Part shown: piece by piece, positions 1 through 6,178 of the stretch | How positions within the stretch are numbered: position 1 is the first letter of the stretch | How the letters are laid out: each line of letters starts with the position of its first letter | Virus record (IMG/VR): IMGVR_UViG_3300025886_000087 | Span: 1 to 34,558 of that record | Source: a virus | Length of the DNA: 34,558 nt | Strand: one strand, 5' to 3' | Program-made: the position numbers and the translations under genes | The notes under the pieces: model-generated | What the model was told of the DNA's origin: nothing | Databases searched by the model: none | The model's input: the letters and a program-made list of their open reading frames with translations, nothing else

Positions 1-133
1 TTTACAGAAGAAGAGAGAAGCTACCAAAATTGTTTCGCAGCAGAATTAGAATTAATAAATAAAAATCCACCAGTAGATGAAAAAGATAAGTTTGGCAGAG
101 AAGCTATGTTGAAGTTTGCCGAAGATTGTATTC
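1..133. repeat. Terminal direct repeat, left copy
   Basis: This segment matches 34426-34558 over 133 bases with three differences, at positions 9, 111 and 114 (A/G, G/A, G/A when left is compared with right). Reading frame is kept across the join, so the window is a circular or terminally redundant molecule cut inside a gene. The mismatches argue against a pure assembler k-mer overlap and suggest strain variants in the source population. A true phage terminal repeat is possible, but it would normally be identical at both ends. Confidence 0.9.
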
Positions 134-678
134 CAATTACAAGAAAGGTTGTCCAGGATATTATTGGTAAAGATAAATTAGTTTGTGAAAGGTATGTAGA
201 GAAGAAAGAATTTAATCAAATCAAACCTACTATTGGTCGTATAGATTATGAAAGCAAAACAAAATTTATAGAATTAAAAACTAAGCCACCAAATTTAAGG
301 AAGGTAAAAGGTAAAGAAGAGTGGAATATGATCACACAAGATTTACCTAGTGAACCTACACTTGAGAATTTAACACAGACTTCGTTCTACTACATGACTA
401 CAAAAAAAATACCACACTTGGTATATGTCAATGATAAAGATTATATTGTCTTTGATCAAAGCCATGAGTTGATGAAGGCAGATCATTTGGAATATCTTTA
501 TTTTAAAATGGTTGAGAAGATCTTACTTTGGGAAAGAATGATTATGTTTGCCGAAGGTAAGGTGGAAACATTAGCAATGATGTGTGAGCCACCAGATCTA
601 AATCATTTCTTTTATTATAAAGATTTAGCAGATGAACAAGTACAATTAATCAATAAACTATGGGGTATAAAAATATGA
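1..678 (+). CDS. RecB/Cas4-like PD-(D/E)XK nuclease, C-terminal part (gene continues from 34183-34558)
   Basis: The frame is open from base 1 and joins the ORF starting at 34183 through the terminal repeat, giving a protein of about 306 residues. In full-length numbering the PD-(D/E)XK core is visible as D163 (GRIDYE), then E172-L-K174 (FIELKTK). It is followed by a QxxxY motif (QTSFY), which is typical of the RecB/Cas4 branch. The likely role is a DNA exonuclease that makes single strands for the annealing protein encoded two genes downstream, a classic phage recombination pair. The next gene starts with an ATGA overlap at its stop. The family is clear; end polarity and substrate are not visible. 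Confidence 0.85.
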   Translation, partial: FTEEERSYQNCFAAELELINKNPPVDEKDKFGREAMLKFAEDCIPITRKVVQDIIGKDKLVCERYVEKKEFNQIKPTIGRIDYESKTKFIELKTKPPNLRKVKGKEEWNMITQDLPSEPTLENLTQTSFYYMTTKKIPHLVYVNDKDYIVFDQSHELMKADHLEYLYFKMVEKILLWERMIMFAEGKVETLAMMCEPPDLNHFFYYKDLADEQVQLINKLWGIKI

Positions 679-1037
679 TTAAACAAGGAGAAAGCACAAG
701 AGAAATAAAAAAGTTAAGTGAAGAAAATAAAATTTTATTAGAACAAATAGAATTTATTTTAACAAAAGGTACTTCTGAATTTTTAGCTAATGCAAGAGCT
801 AAAATAGAAAAAAACAAACAAGATATAGAATGTTTAAAAGATATAGATAGGCAATATCAAAAAAAAATAGAAGAAGCTAAATCTATAAATAGATTAAATT
901 CTATTGGCTCTAGTTCTGGTATGTTTGTTAGTAAAAGAAGAGAGCATCAATATCAAAATCCTATTGATAGAGTTGCATACAGAGTTACAGATAAAGAAAA
1001 ATATTTAAAATACAAAGGATCTAAAAACATAAACTAA
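675..1037 (+). CDS. Coiled-coil hypothetical protein
   Basis: This protein of about 120 residues is rich in Lys, Glu and Ile, with a long predicted coiled coil over its first 75 residues (for example LSEENKILLEQIEFIL). I chose the ATG at 675 because it overlaps the upstream TGA as ATGA, a usual coupling; an ATG at 660 would add five residues. It sits between the nuclease and the ERF annealing protein, so a role in recombination is possible by position. I recognise no family. Confidence 0.75.
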   Translation: MIKQGESTREIKKLSEENKILLEQIEFILTKGTSEFLANARAKIEKNKQDIECLKDIDRQYQKKIEEAKSINRLNSIGSSSGMFVSKRREHQYQNPIDRVAYRVTDKEKYLKYKGSKNIN

Positions 1038-1050
1038 AAAAGGAGAAACA

Positions 1051-1731
1051 ATGAGTAGAGAAACAAACAACATATATAAAATGGAGAATAAAAACATGGG
1101 AAACATACACAAAAAATTATACAACGCTTGTAATACTGCAAGTGGTGTTAAGAAAGCAAGCAAGGTTAAAGGTATGCCTTTTAATCCTTTATTACATGAT
1201 GACGTTCAAAGAGTTGCAATGGCAGCTCTATTAGAAAATGGATTATATCCAACTTGTAATTACATTACAGATGTAACAGAGAAGTTTGTAGTCGTAACTT
1301 GCACCATGAAAATAACTGACGTTGATGAACCAAACAATTTTATTATAATTGATGGTTGTACTGCAATGGGTGGATTAGATAAATATGGAACTGGTCAAGC
1401 AATGTCATATTCTAAAAAGTATGCTTTTTTAAATGCACTCAATCTAAAAACAGGAATGGATTTAGAGGATGGTTATAACGCCAAACCATTTAAACAAAAT
1501 TCTTCAGAGCCATCTGTAGAAGCCGAACCACAATATGCTGATGACAGTATAAATGTGGAAGAGATAAAGGATGAACTTAAAAATGCTAAAACTTTAACAG
1601 AGTTCAATGCTGTTAAGGCTAAGTATAGAGAGCAAGTTCAATATCTCATTAAAAATAATTTGCGAGCATACAGACAAGTCTCAGACGTTGCTGGTACTCG
1701 TGAGTTACAAATCAAAAATAATCAATCATAA
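1051..1731 (+). CDS. erf: ERF-family single-strand annealing protein
   Basis: This 226-residue protein has the ERF superfamily signature near residues 110-140: GGLDKYGTGQAMSYSKKYA followed by LLNLK-like LNALNLKTGMDLEDG. In phage P22 and relatives, ERF anneals complementary single strands and allows circularisation and recombination of linear phage DNA. An N-terminal helical part (LYNACNTASGVKKASK) and an acidic, variable C-terminal region (EPSVEAEPQYADDS) also fit. A strong ribosome site (AAGGAGAAACA) precedes the chosen ATG. Together with the nuclease encoded upstream it forms a two-component recombination module. A 7-bp hairpin (1721-1739) covers its stop codon. Confidence 0.88.
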   Translation: MSRETNNIYKMENKNMGNIHKKLYNACNTASGVKKASKVKGMPFNPLLHDDVQRVAMAALLENGLYPTCNYITDVTEKFVVVTCTMKITDVDEPNNFIIIDGCTAMGGLDKYGTGQAMSYSKKYAFLNALNLKTGMDLEDGYNAKPFKQNSSEPSVEAEPQYADDSINVEEIKDELKNAKTLTEFNAVKAKYREQVQYLIKNNLRAYRQVSDVAGTRELQIKNNQS

Positions 1732-1759
1732 AGATTGATATAACTAAGGAGTAAATAAC

Positions 1760-2053
1760 ATGGATAAAATATACATTAACTTAACAAAGAACCCAGATTG
1801 GAAGTCTCCTGCAGACAAAGTTCCAGTTTATATTGGTCCAAAAAACATGAAACATCCAGACAAGAACTGGACAGTTGGAGTAAATGTTAATGGTCAATGG
1901 TATAACCAAGCTGCGTTTCCATCTAAAGATCAAGATGGTAATGTCAAGGAAGGTGAGTTGACAATAATTTTAACACCAAGTGGAGCAGGCAAATCTAGTA
2001 ATAATAGTTTTGCAAGTGAAACAAAAAGTGCTAATAACGAATATACTTTCTAA
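1760..2053 (+). CDS. Hypothetical protein in recombination module
   Basis: This protein has 97 residues and a good ribosome site (AAGGAGTAAATAAC). The body is polar and beta-rich (VPVYIGPKNM, WTVGVNVNGQWYNQAAF), ending in a glycine/serine/asparagine-rich flexible tail and TF at the C-terminus. Size, position beside the annealing protein, and the acidic or flexible tail would fit a small single-strand-binding protein, but no OB-fold signature is visible to me. Function is therefore open. Confidence 0.7.
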   Translation: MDKIYINLTKNPDWKSPADKVPVYIGPKNMKHPDKNWTVGVNVNGQWYNQAAFPSKDQDGNVKEGELTIILTPSGAGKSSNNSFASETKSANNEYTF

Positions 2054-2070
2054 TTAGTTAGAATGTATCA

Positions 2071-2113
2071 AGCAGGGTGGGTTTTTTTCCCTTTCCGTTT
2101 TACCCACCTTGCT
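2071..2113 (+). terminator. Strong hairpin between hypothetical gene and DUF3310 gene
   Basis: AGCAGGGTGGGT (2071-2082) pairs with ACCCACCTTGCT (2102-2113): twelve pairs, one of them G-U on the + strand, with a pyrimidine-rich 19-base loop. On the - strand the same position would be a C-A mismatch, so the structure favours rightward RNA. No U-run follows; the next gene's ribosome site lies about 10 bases downstream. It may be an attenuator, an RNA processing or stability element, or a leaky terminator. Confidence 0.6.
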
Positions 2114-2130
2114 TAAAAAAAGGATTTAAT

Positions 2131-2346
2131 ATGTCAGATAATATAAAAGAACCACCACACTATACTGCTAACAAAATTGAACCTATTGATTTTATAATTC
2201 AAAATGAATTTAATTTCTGTGAAGGTAATGTAATTAAATATATTTCTAGATACAAAAGAAAAAATGGTATCGAAGATTTAAAAAAAGCTAAACAATATAT
2301 AGATTTTTTGATCAAAAAAGAAGTTGAAAAAGGTACAAAAGAATGA
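2131..2346 (+). CDS. DUF3310 family protein
   Basis: From the ATG at 2131 this protein of about 71 residues shows the DUF3310 pattern: PPHYTANKIEPIDFI, then GNVIKYISRYKRKNGIEDLKKAKQYIDFL. The family is common in phages, often next to nucleotide metabolism or replication genes; its biochemical role is not established. I chose 2131 because AAAAAAAGGA sits just upstream; the longer frame from 2077 would run through a hairpin stem and begin with an implausible Phe/Pro-rich peptide. Its TGA overlaps the next ATG (ATGA). Confidence 0.88.
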   Translation: MSDNIKEPPHYTANKIEPIDFIIQNEFNFCEGNVIKYISRYKRKNGIEDLKKAKQYIDFLIKKEVEKGTKE

Positions 2347-2597
2347 CAAAATATATTCGAATCAAGAACGGAGAATGTAGTTTTACTATAATCGAAGAGT
2401 TTGATTCAATAGAGAATGCTGCGAATAGTTCCAATGAAGGGATTAATGCAGAAGTAAAGATCGATAATTTAAAAGTCGATTTTACAACAGTAAAGAAGGA
2501 GCATGATGGGAAACATCAAAATGCGTCTGCAGAAGCTAAAGGATCTTCAAGAGAAGAAACACAAGAAGTATCTGGAAGCCAAGCACAAAGCAAATAA
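2343..2597 (+). CDS. Hypothetical protein
   Basis: This protein has 84 residues. The first 50 look folded (YIRIKNGECSFTIIEEFDSIENA), and the C-terminal 35 are Ser/Glu/Gln/Lys-rich and probably disordered. Its ATG overlaps the stop of the DUF3310 gene. The 3' part overlaps another ORF (2503-2670) in a different frame that has its own ribosome site, so the real end of selected coding here is uncertain. No family recognised. Confidence 0.6.
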   Translation: MTKYIRIKNGECSFTIIEEFDSIENAANSSNEGINAEVKIDNLKVDFTTVKKEHDGKHQNASAEAKGSSREETQEVSGSQAQSK

Positions 2598-2670
2598 GTA
2601 TCAAAAAGATTCTTATAGATTGTTTTGGAAAATAGAAAAGACGCAAGAACAGTTATTATCATTTAAGTAG
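2503..2670 (+). CDS. Small basic helical protein, overlapping
   Basis: This is a 55-residue ORF beginning MMGNIKMRLQKLKDLQEKKH and ending LLSFK. It is preceded by AAGAAGGA two bases before the ATG. It is strongly basic and looks like a continuous helix, unlike most frame shadows. It overlaps the last 95 bases of the upstream hypothetical gene in another frame and fills what would otherwise be a gap before the DnaA-like gene. Probably a real small gene of unknown function. Confidence 0.55.
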   Translation: MMGNIKMRLQKLKDLQEKKHKKYLEAKHKANKYQKDSYRLFWKIEKTQEQLLSFK

Positions 2671-2718
2671 ATAGTAACTAAGGGTTGAAAAAAAACGAAC
2701 ATAAACTGTAGGGGATCT

Positions 2719-3240
2719 ATGACCATAAATATAAGTCAATACTATAACACTCACAAAAAAAATTTAAATCAGAATCACTTTATCTATAAAGTAAAGAAAG
2801 CATTCTACCTTCTAACAAACCATGAAGAAAGATTATATGAGGTAGGGTTTTCAGAAGGGTTTTTATATGCAGCAGAAATGCTACAGAAGAAACCAATAAT
2901 AGATAGCAATGTTAAACATAAAGTTGGTGTCAAATATAAAAATGCAAATATAGAAGTTGTTTCTAAACTTGTAGATAAAGTGTGTGAAAAATATACTGTT
3001 AGCAAGCACGATGTGTTTAGCAAAGGTAGAACTACAGATGTAGTTAGAGCAAGAAGCATTGTCTATAATCTTTTACATGAAGAATATAATGTAAGCGTAT
3101 CTTCAATGAGTAGAGTATTTAACCAGGATCACACAACTGTATTACATTCTCTTAAAAATAAAATAGAGAAGAAACGATATTGGAATCCTGGAAATACTAT
3201 TTGGGAAGAGTTTGAAGAGTTAAGAAAAATTACTTTTTAA
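2719..3240 (+). CDS. Stand-alone DnaA domain IV-like DNA-binding protein
   Basis: This protein has 173 residues. Residues 80-150 match the C-terminal, DnaA-box-binding domain of bacterial DnaA: VSKLVDKVCEKYTVSKHDVF, VVRARSIVYNLL (108-119), and the signature DHTTVLHSL at 137-145 containing the base-contacting Asp-His-Thr. The AAA+ ATPase domain is absent; the first 75 residues are an unrelated helical segment. It should bind DNA but cannot by itself melt an origin, so it may recruit, block or redirect host DnaA, or act as a transcription regulator. The ribosome site TAGGGGATCT precedes the ATG. It overlaps convergently with the next - strand gene by 11 bases. Confidence 0.85.
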   Translation: MTINISQYYNTHKKNLNQNHFIYKVKKAFYLLTNHEERLYEVGFSEGFLYAAEMLQKKPIIDSNVKHKVGVKYKNANIEVVSKLVDKVCEKYTVSKHDVFSKGRTTDVVRARSIVYNLLHEEYNVSVSSMSRVFNQDHTTVLHSLKNKIEKKRYWNPGNTIWEEFEELRKITF

Positions 3241-3355
3241 ATCCAGACTTCATATTCTTATAAGCCTTTGCAGTAATAGTAGATTTCTTTTTAGTATTTG
3301 AAGTACCAGCTTTTTTCTTTTTGTTTATATTATAATACAAACCTTTTTTAGCCAT
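3230..3355 (-). CDS. Small basic protein (41 aa)
   Basis: This ORF begins MAKKGLYYNINKKKKAGTSN and ends KNMKSGFKK. The MAKKGLY-N-IN-K start and the T-AKAYK-NMK-GFKK end resemble small, very basic proteins seen repeatedly in marine phage structural operons. It is the last gene of the leftward late operon and its end overlaps the DnaA-like gene tail to tail. Function unknown; nucleic-acid binding or virion packaging would suit the charge. Confidence 0.7.
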   Translation of the reverse strand: MAKKGLYYNINKKKKAGTSNTKKKSTITAKAYKNMKSGFKK

Positions 3356-3356
3356 C

Positions 3357-3587
3357 TTACCAGTAGCTGTCTTGTGATAACTTTTTTTCATGTTGCTCCT
3401 TATGTTGTTTAATATTTAACTCACAATAATTGTCAAAGCAAGAACCTTCTTTCCCATCATGACAAAAATATTTTTTCTTTGCAGTTACGATCCATCCACC
3501 CATATTACTCATGAGCTGCTTCTTACAAGTCTCGCAAACACCACAAATTAATATATGTTCTTTAGGTTTCTTCCAGGTTTTCTTCAC
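3357..3587 (-). CDS. Cysteine-rich probable zinc-binding protein
   Basis: This 76-residue protein has C15-x2-C18-x2-C21 and later C42-H43, C50 and C55, a spacing suited to one or two structural zinc sites. It starts with GTG rather than ATG: the GTGA overlap with the upstream small gene's stop decides this start. No membrane segment. It belongs to the cluster of tiny genes at the end of the late operon. No family recognised. Confidence 0.65.
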   Translation of the reverse strand: MKKTWKKPKEHILICGVCETCKKQLMSNMGGWIVTAKKKYFCHDGKEGSCFDNYCELNIKQHKEQHEKKLSQDSYW

Positions 3588-3703
3588 TTCTTTTTCTTTT
3601 TCTTCTTACTAAAGTTAGTAAAATCCATAGTAAAAATATCTTCTACTTTTTTAAACTGATCATCTATCCAACTAAAAAGTTTATAAAACATTCTATCTAA
3701 CAT
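3584..3703 (-). CDS. Small protein with Lys-rich tail (39 aa)
   Basis: This ORF begins MLDRMFYKLFSWIDDQFKKV and ends in a run of seven lysines. The N-terminal half forms an amphipathic aromatic helix and the tail is strongly basic. It overlaps the start of the preceding DUF6321 gene's end and the GTG start of the next gene, as expected in a tightly packed operon. An amphipathic helix plus polylysine could bind membrane or DNA; this is inference only. Confidence 0.55.
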   Translation of the reverse strand: MLDRMFYKLFSWIDDQFKKVEDIFTMDFTNFSKKKKKKK

Positions 3704-3978
3704 TTCCATCTTCTTCTTGCCTGTCTTATTCTAGAGTTAGGATCGTTTCTTGTTTTAGCTGACGATCTTTTAAGTTGACCAAGAGATCTAGCACAATAAC
3801 TTTTTCTACGTTTATCAGCTTTTGATCCTGCTTTAACTTTACCAGTAACTGCAGTTTTTAATTTGCTACCAGGATTGGCTCTTCTATATGCTTTAACACC
3901 TTTAGCTGTCATGCCAGCTCCAGACTTTGTTGGTCTGTAGTTTGCGTTCTTACCTTTAGTAGTTTTTCTAATAGCCAT
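3697..3978 (-). CDS. DUF6321-like basic protein
   Basis: This 93-residue, Arg/Lys-rich protein matches a pattern I recognise from many marine phages: GAGMTAKGVKAYRRANPGSK, LKTAVTGKVKAGSKADKRR, YCARSLGQ and a terminal SRIRQARRRWKC. It is probably the DUF6321 family. The function is not established; the charge and conservation suggest DNA or RNA contact or a virion component. It lies downstream of the lysis genes in the late operon. Confidence 0.8.
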   Translation of the reverse strand: MAIRKTTKGKNANYRPTKSGAGMTAKGVKAYRRANPGSKLKTAVTGKVKAGSKADKRRKSYCARSLGQLKRSSAKTRNDPNSRIRQARRRWKC

Positions 3979-4166
3979 TAATTATCTCTTACACTATCGA
4001 TAAAATTATATATTCTACCTATTTGTTTATCAACATTCATTATTTCTTCTGACAACATACCAATATGAATTTGTAACTCAACAATAGTAATTAATACATA
4101 AGTTGATAACCCTAAAAGGATTGTACCTAGTAAAGCAATCAATGCTGTGTTGTGTTGTCGTTTCAT
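3978..4166 (-). CDS. Small membrane protein with coiled coil, possible spanin or holin accessory
   Basis: This 62-residue protein has a short basic N-terminus (MKRQHN), one hydrophobic helix at about residues 8-30 (ALIALLGTILLGLSTYVLIT), then a coiled-coil-like tail ending in RDN. The topology fits a one-helix lysis accessory (XhlA-like or i-spanin-like). It lies within the lysis region, overlapping the upstream gene by ATGA. There is no second spanin or lipobox nearby that I can see. Confidence 0.7.
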   Translation of the reverse strand: MKRQHNTALIALLGTILLGLSTYVLITIVELQIHIGMLSEEIMNVDKQIGRIYNFIDSVRDN

Positions 4167-4327
4167 TTTGCAACTTTACCTTTGTTGATTCCTTTTTTAA
4201 TTACATAATCTTTAGTACCATTAGCACCATGATTTACTTCTTTTTTAAGAAACTTAAATAGATTCATTTCTTTTAATTTCTTTTCAGTATGCTTTATAAA
4301 ACTTTCTAATACTTTATTGTCTCTCAT
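4163..4327 (-). CDS. Small basic hypothetical protein (54 aa)
   Basis: This ORF begins MRDNKVLESFIKHTEKKLKE and ends INKGKVAK. It is soluble, helical and basic. Both ends overlap neighbours by ATGA (with the genes at 4324 and 4166), a strong sign of a real translated gene in this operon. No family recognised. Confidence 0.65.
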   Translation of the reverse strand: MRDNKVLESFIKHTEKKLKEMNLFKFLKKEVNHGANGTKDYVIKKGINKGKVAK

Positions 4328-4524
4328 TTGCTGCCACCTATATAACCACCTATAACTCCAATCAATCCTGTAACTGACATCTTCATAAGTGTAATTACAG
4401 ATTCATCAACTGGTCTGTTCTCTTCTAATGCTACCCAATAGTCTCCTATGATAATGACACCAAGAAGTATTAAGACACCAGTTGTGATTAATAAAACTAC
4501 AATGTCTTTAAAATTTTTAATCAT
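4324..4524 (-). CDS. Two-helix membrane protein, holin candidate
   Basis: This 66-residue protein has hydrophobic helices at about residues 8-28 (VVLLITTGVLILLGVIIIG) and 47-63 (MSVTGLIGVIGGYIGG), separated by an acidic loop, with a basic N-terminus. Size and topology are those of class II holins, which permeabilise the inner membrane at lysis. It sits two genes away from another holin candidate (4776-5153), so which one is the holin and which is an antiholin or accessory cannot be settled from sequence. Confidence 0.7.
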   Translation of the reverse strand: MIKNFKDIVVLLITTGVLILLGVIIIGDYWVALEENRPVDESVITLMKMSVTGLIGVIGGYIGGSK

Positions 4525-4658
4525 CTTCCTTGACCCAAATATCTGTTAGTATTTTTCTGTCTCTTCTCATGTTTACTCATAGATTTTTTGTGCTGACCTG
4601 GACCACGTTTCTTAGGTTTCTCACGAGGAATAAAGTGTGTGAACTTTTGCTTAGCCAT
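4521..4658 (-). CDS. Small basic protein (45 aa) of marine-phage type
   Basis: This ORF begins MAKQKFTHFIPREKPKKRGP and ends NTNRYLGQGR. The order FTHFIPR-KPKKR, HKKS, KHEKR, Y-GQGR resembles a small conserved protein in marine podovirus structural operons. It is very basic and lacks membrane segments. It overlaps the next gene by ATGA and the previous one by a few bases. Function unknown. Confidence 0.68.
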   Translation of the reverse strand: MAKQKFTHFIPREKPKKRGPGQHKKSMSKHEKRQKNTNRYLGQGR

Positions 4659-4774
4659 TACTTTTTCTTTTTGTACTTAGGTTTCTTTTTCTTCTTACCT
4701 GTTTGCTGAGATAGAAGTGTAGGTTTCTTTTTACTGTACTGTGATACGAACATTGTTGGTGCTTGGTTACTCAT
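4658..4774 (-). CDS. Small basic protein with Lys-rich tail (38 aa)
   Basis: This ORF begins MSNQAPTMFVSQYSKKKPTL and ends in a Lys-rich run. It is tightly spaced between the holin candidate at 4776 and the 45-residue basic protein, with which its stop overlaps. One of several tiny polybasic proteins here; no known role. Confidence 0.6.
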   Translation of the reverse strand: MSNQAPTMFVSQYSKKKPTLLSQQTGKKKKKPKYKKKK

Positions 4775-4775
4775 A

Positions 4776-5153
4776 TTATTTCCTCTTAATTAATTCAGTT
4801 CCTTTAATTCCATAGATTGCACCTATAACAGATACAAATAAAATTTGAAACCACATTGGTAGTTCATTGAAGTATTGAAAGAATAGATCTAGCTTTACTT
4901 TAATATCTGGATCGTTGCTAAAAATACTCCAGACCAATAACAAAATAGGAAGAGATATAAGTATAAGAACAAATTCATCTTTCCAAGAATTTTGCTGATC
5001 TGATTTAATAAGTTGTGCATAGTCAATTTCACCTCGTGCCATTTTCTCAGCATGAGCTTTCTCTGCATTTGACATTAGCATTTTAGTTTCCTGTTTATTT
5101 TTATACAGGTGTGATGCTGTCTTTATACCTAATCCTAATAAATTCAACCACAT
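4776..5153 (-). CDS. Holin-like protein (GTA/3TM holin type)
   Basis: This 125-residue protein has a hydrophobic N-terminal segment (MWLNLLGLGIK), a charged cytoplasmic part (AEKAHAEKMARGEIDYAQL), then two clear membrane helices at about 61-79 (FVLILISLPILLLVWSIF) and 101-117 (WFQILFVSVIGAIYGI), ending in KRK. The order, including the SWKDEFVLIL-type entry to the first helix, resembles the three-helix holins of gene transfer agents and marine phages. It overlaps the end of the endolysin gene by about 10 bases, as holin and endolysin genes commonly do. Confidence 0.78.
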   Translation of the reverse strand: MWLNLLGLGIKTASHLYKNKQETKMLMSNAEKAHAEKMARGEIDYAQLIKSDQQNSWKDEFVLILISLPILLLVWSIFSNDPDIKVKLDLFFQYFNELPMWFQILFVSVIGAIYGIKGTELIKRK

Positions 5154-5620
5154 CTTATATCTCCTAGTATTGGTTTGTATTTTGTCTTACCATCTTCTTT
5201 GTAAGCACTCAAGAATTGTTTTCTCTCAAGTTTATTTGTTATACTACAATGAATCCATCCAGAGTTAGGTTGACCAGGTGTGTAAAATTCTAAAATCATT
5301 TGATCCCAATTAGGAATATTATCTTTAATCCAATAAGCTACATCAGCATTATCGACACCTTCAACTTCAAAATCTACAGCTTCAGCTTTGGTGTGTTGGC
5401 TATTAACTGAGCTGCCAATAGCTTGGCAAAGTTCTGGAGATCTGTAGCCAGACGTTACAGTTACTGGACCAAACTTATCTCTAACTGGTTGCAAGATAGT
5501 CTCGCAAAGAAGTTTAAGTTTTTCTATCTCATCTGTGTTAGGCTCATTAGATATACCTTTTCTAATTGCTGTGTCTGATTTTGTTAATTCTTTTAAAGTA
5601 AAATTTTGTGTTAATTTCAT
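5144..5620 (-). CDS. Endolysin, M15 family peptidase
   Basis: This 158-residue protein shows the M15 fold motifs: SGYRSPELCQAIGSSVNSQH with H76, then D83 (AVDFE), catalytic E111 (MILEFY), and the last zinc ligand H124 (GWIHCS). Proteins of this kind (M15_3) cleave peptide cross-links in peptidoglycan, here for host lysis. No signal peptide is present, so export would depend on the adjacent holin. The gene overlaps the holin-like gene downstream and the nuclease gene upstream by four bases. Confidence 0.9.
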   Translation of the reverse strand: MKLTQNFTLKELTKSDTAIRKGISNEPNTDEIEKLKLLCETILQPVRDKFGPVTVTSGYRSPELCQAIGSSVNSQHTKAEAVDFEVEGVDNADVAYWIKDNIPNWDQMILEFYTPGQPNSGWIHCSITNKLERKQFLSAYKEDGKTKYKPILGDIRCG

Positions 5621-5916
5621 TCGTATATAATTTTTATGTTAAGTCTCTTTTGTTCTTTAGTTGGGGATCTATGAATGAAAGATCCTATTCTTTGTCTAGT
5701 ATATCCATCCTTATGAGTGTAGTTTTTCTTTCTATAGTTCTTAGCTTTAACATCATAACATTGAAACTCTCCTGTTGTTAGATCTAAGGTTACTATATCT
5801 ACTGGACCAAGACCACCCACAGGAGTGAACACTATTATATTAGGATCTTCTGCAAGACGAGCCTGCACTTTTAGTTCACAAGTTAAACCTACTGTTTGAG
5901 TATTTCTGTTAGCCAT
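5617..5916 (-). CDS. Small PD-(D/E)XK endonuclease, Holliday-resolvase-like
   Basis: This 99-residue protein starts with GLTCELKVQARL (E14), then GPVDIVTLD (D40) and CYDVKAK (D55-V-K57), which fits the E...D...(D/E)xK core of small PD-(D/E)XK enzymes such as archaeal-type Holliday resolvases. It probably trims or resolves branched phage DNA before packaging, or degrades host DNA. It is unusual to find it inside the lysis cassette, directly before the endolysin with an ATGA overlap. The exact family is inferred. Confidence 0.72.
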   Translation of the reverse strand: MANRNTQTVGLTCELKVQARLAEDPNIIVFTPVGGLGPVDIVTLDLTTGEFQCYDVKAKNYRKKNYTHKDGYTRQRIGSFIHRSPTKEQKRLNIKIIYE

Positions 5917-6178
5917 TATAATTAAAGTAGCCTACCACAGTAGCTAAAATACTACCAAGAATTATAAGCAACTTAAAACCACCCTTACTTTTATTTGCAT
6001 ATTCTTTTAATTCACTAATGTCACCACTTAAAGTTTTTATTTCTTTATTCATATTATCAATTTTATTAAATAAAGTTTTCATTCTTTCTGCACAAACCTT
6101 CTCATGGTATGATATTCTAATACCATTGTGATCTTCTAAGTTAGATCTTTGTGATACTTTTTTATTAGGCATCTTCAC
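5909..6178 (-). CDS. XhlA-like membrane protein with coiled coil
   Basis: This 89-residue protein has a charged N-terminus, a coiled coil at about residues 33-62 (LFNKIDNMNKEIKTLSGDIS), a Gly-Lys hinge, then one membrane helix at about 68-86 (FKLLIILGSILATVVGYF). This is the topology of the haemolysin XhlA family found with phage lysis genes. It probably cooperates with the holin. It overlaps its neighbours at both ends. Confidence 0.72.
   Translation of the reverse strand: MKMPNKKVSQRSNLEDHNGIRISYHEKVCAERMKTLFNKIDNMNKEIKTLSGDISELKEYANKSKGGFKLLIILGSILATVVGYFNYNG

Noticed and set aside
1-133. T7-style exact direct terminal repeat
   Set aside because: The two copies differ at three sites and lie in the middle of a gene, which fits an arbitrary cut of a circular assembly better than true virion ends.
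2805-3059. - strand ORF of 84 codons
   Set aside because: It is antisense to the DnaA-like gene, whose conserved domain is clear in the other strand.
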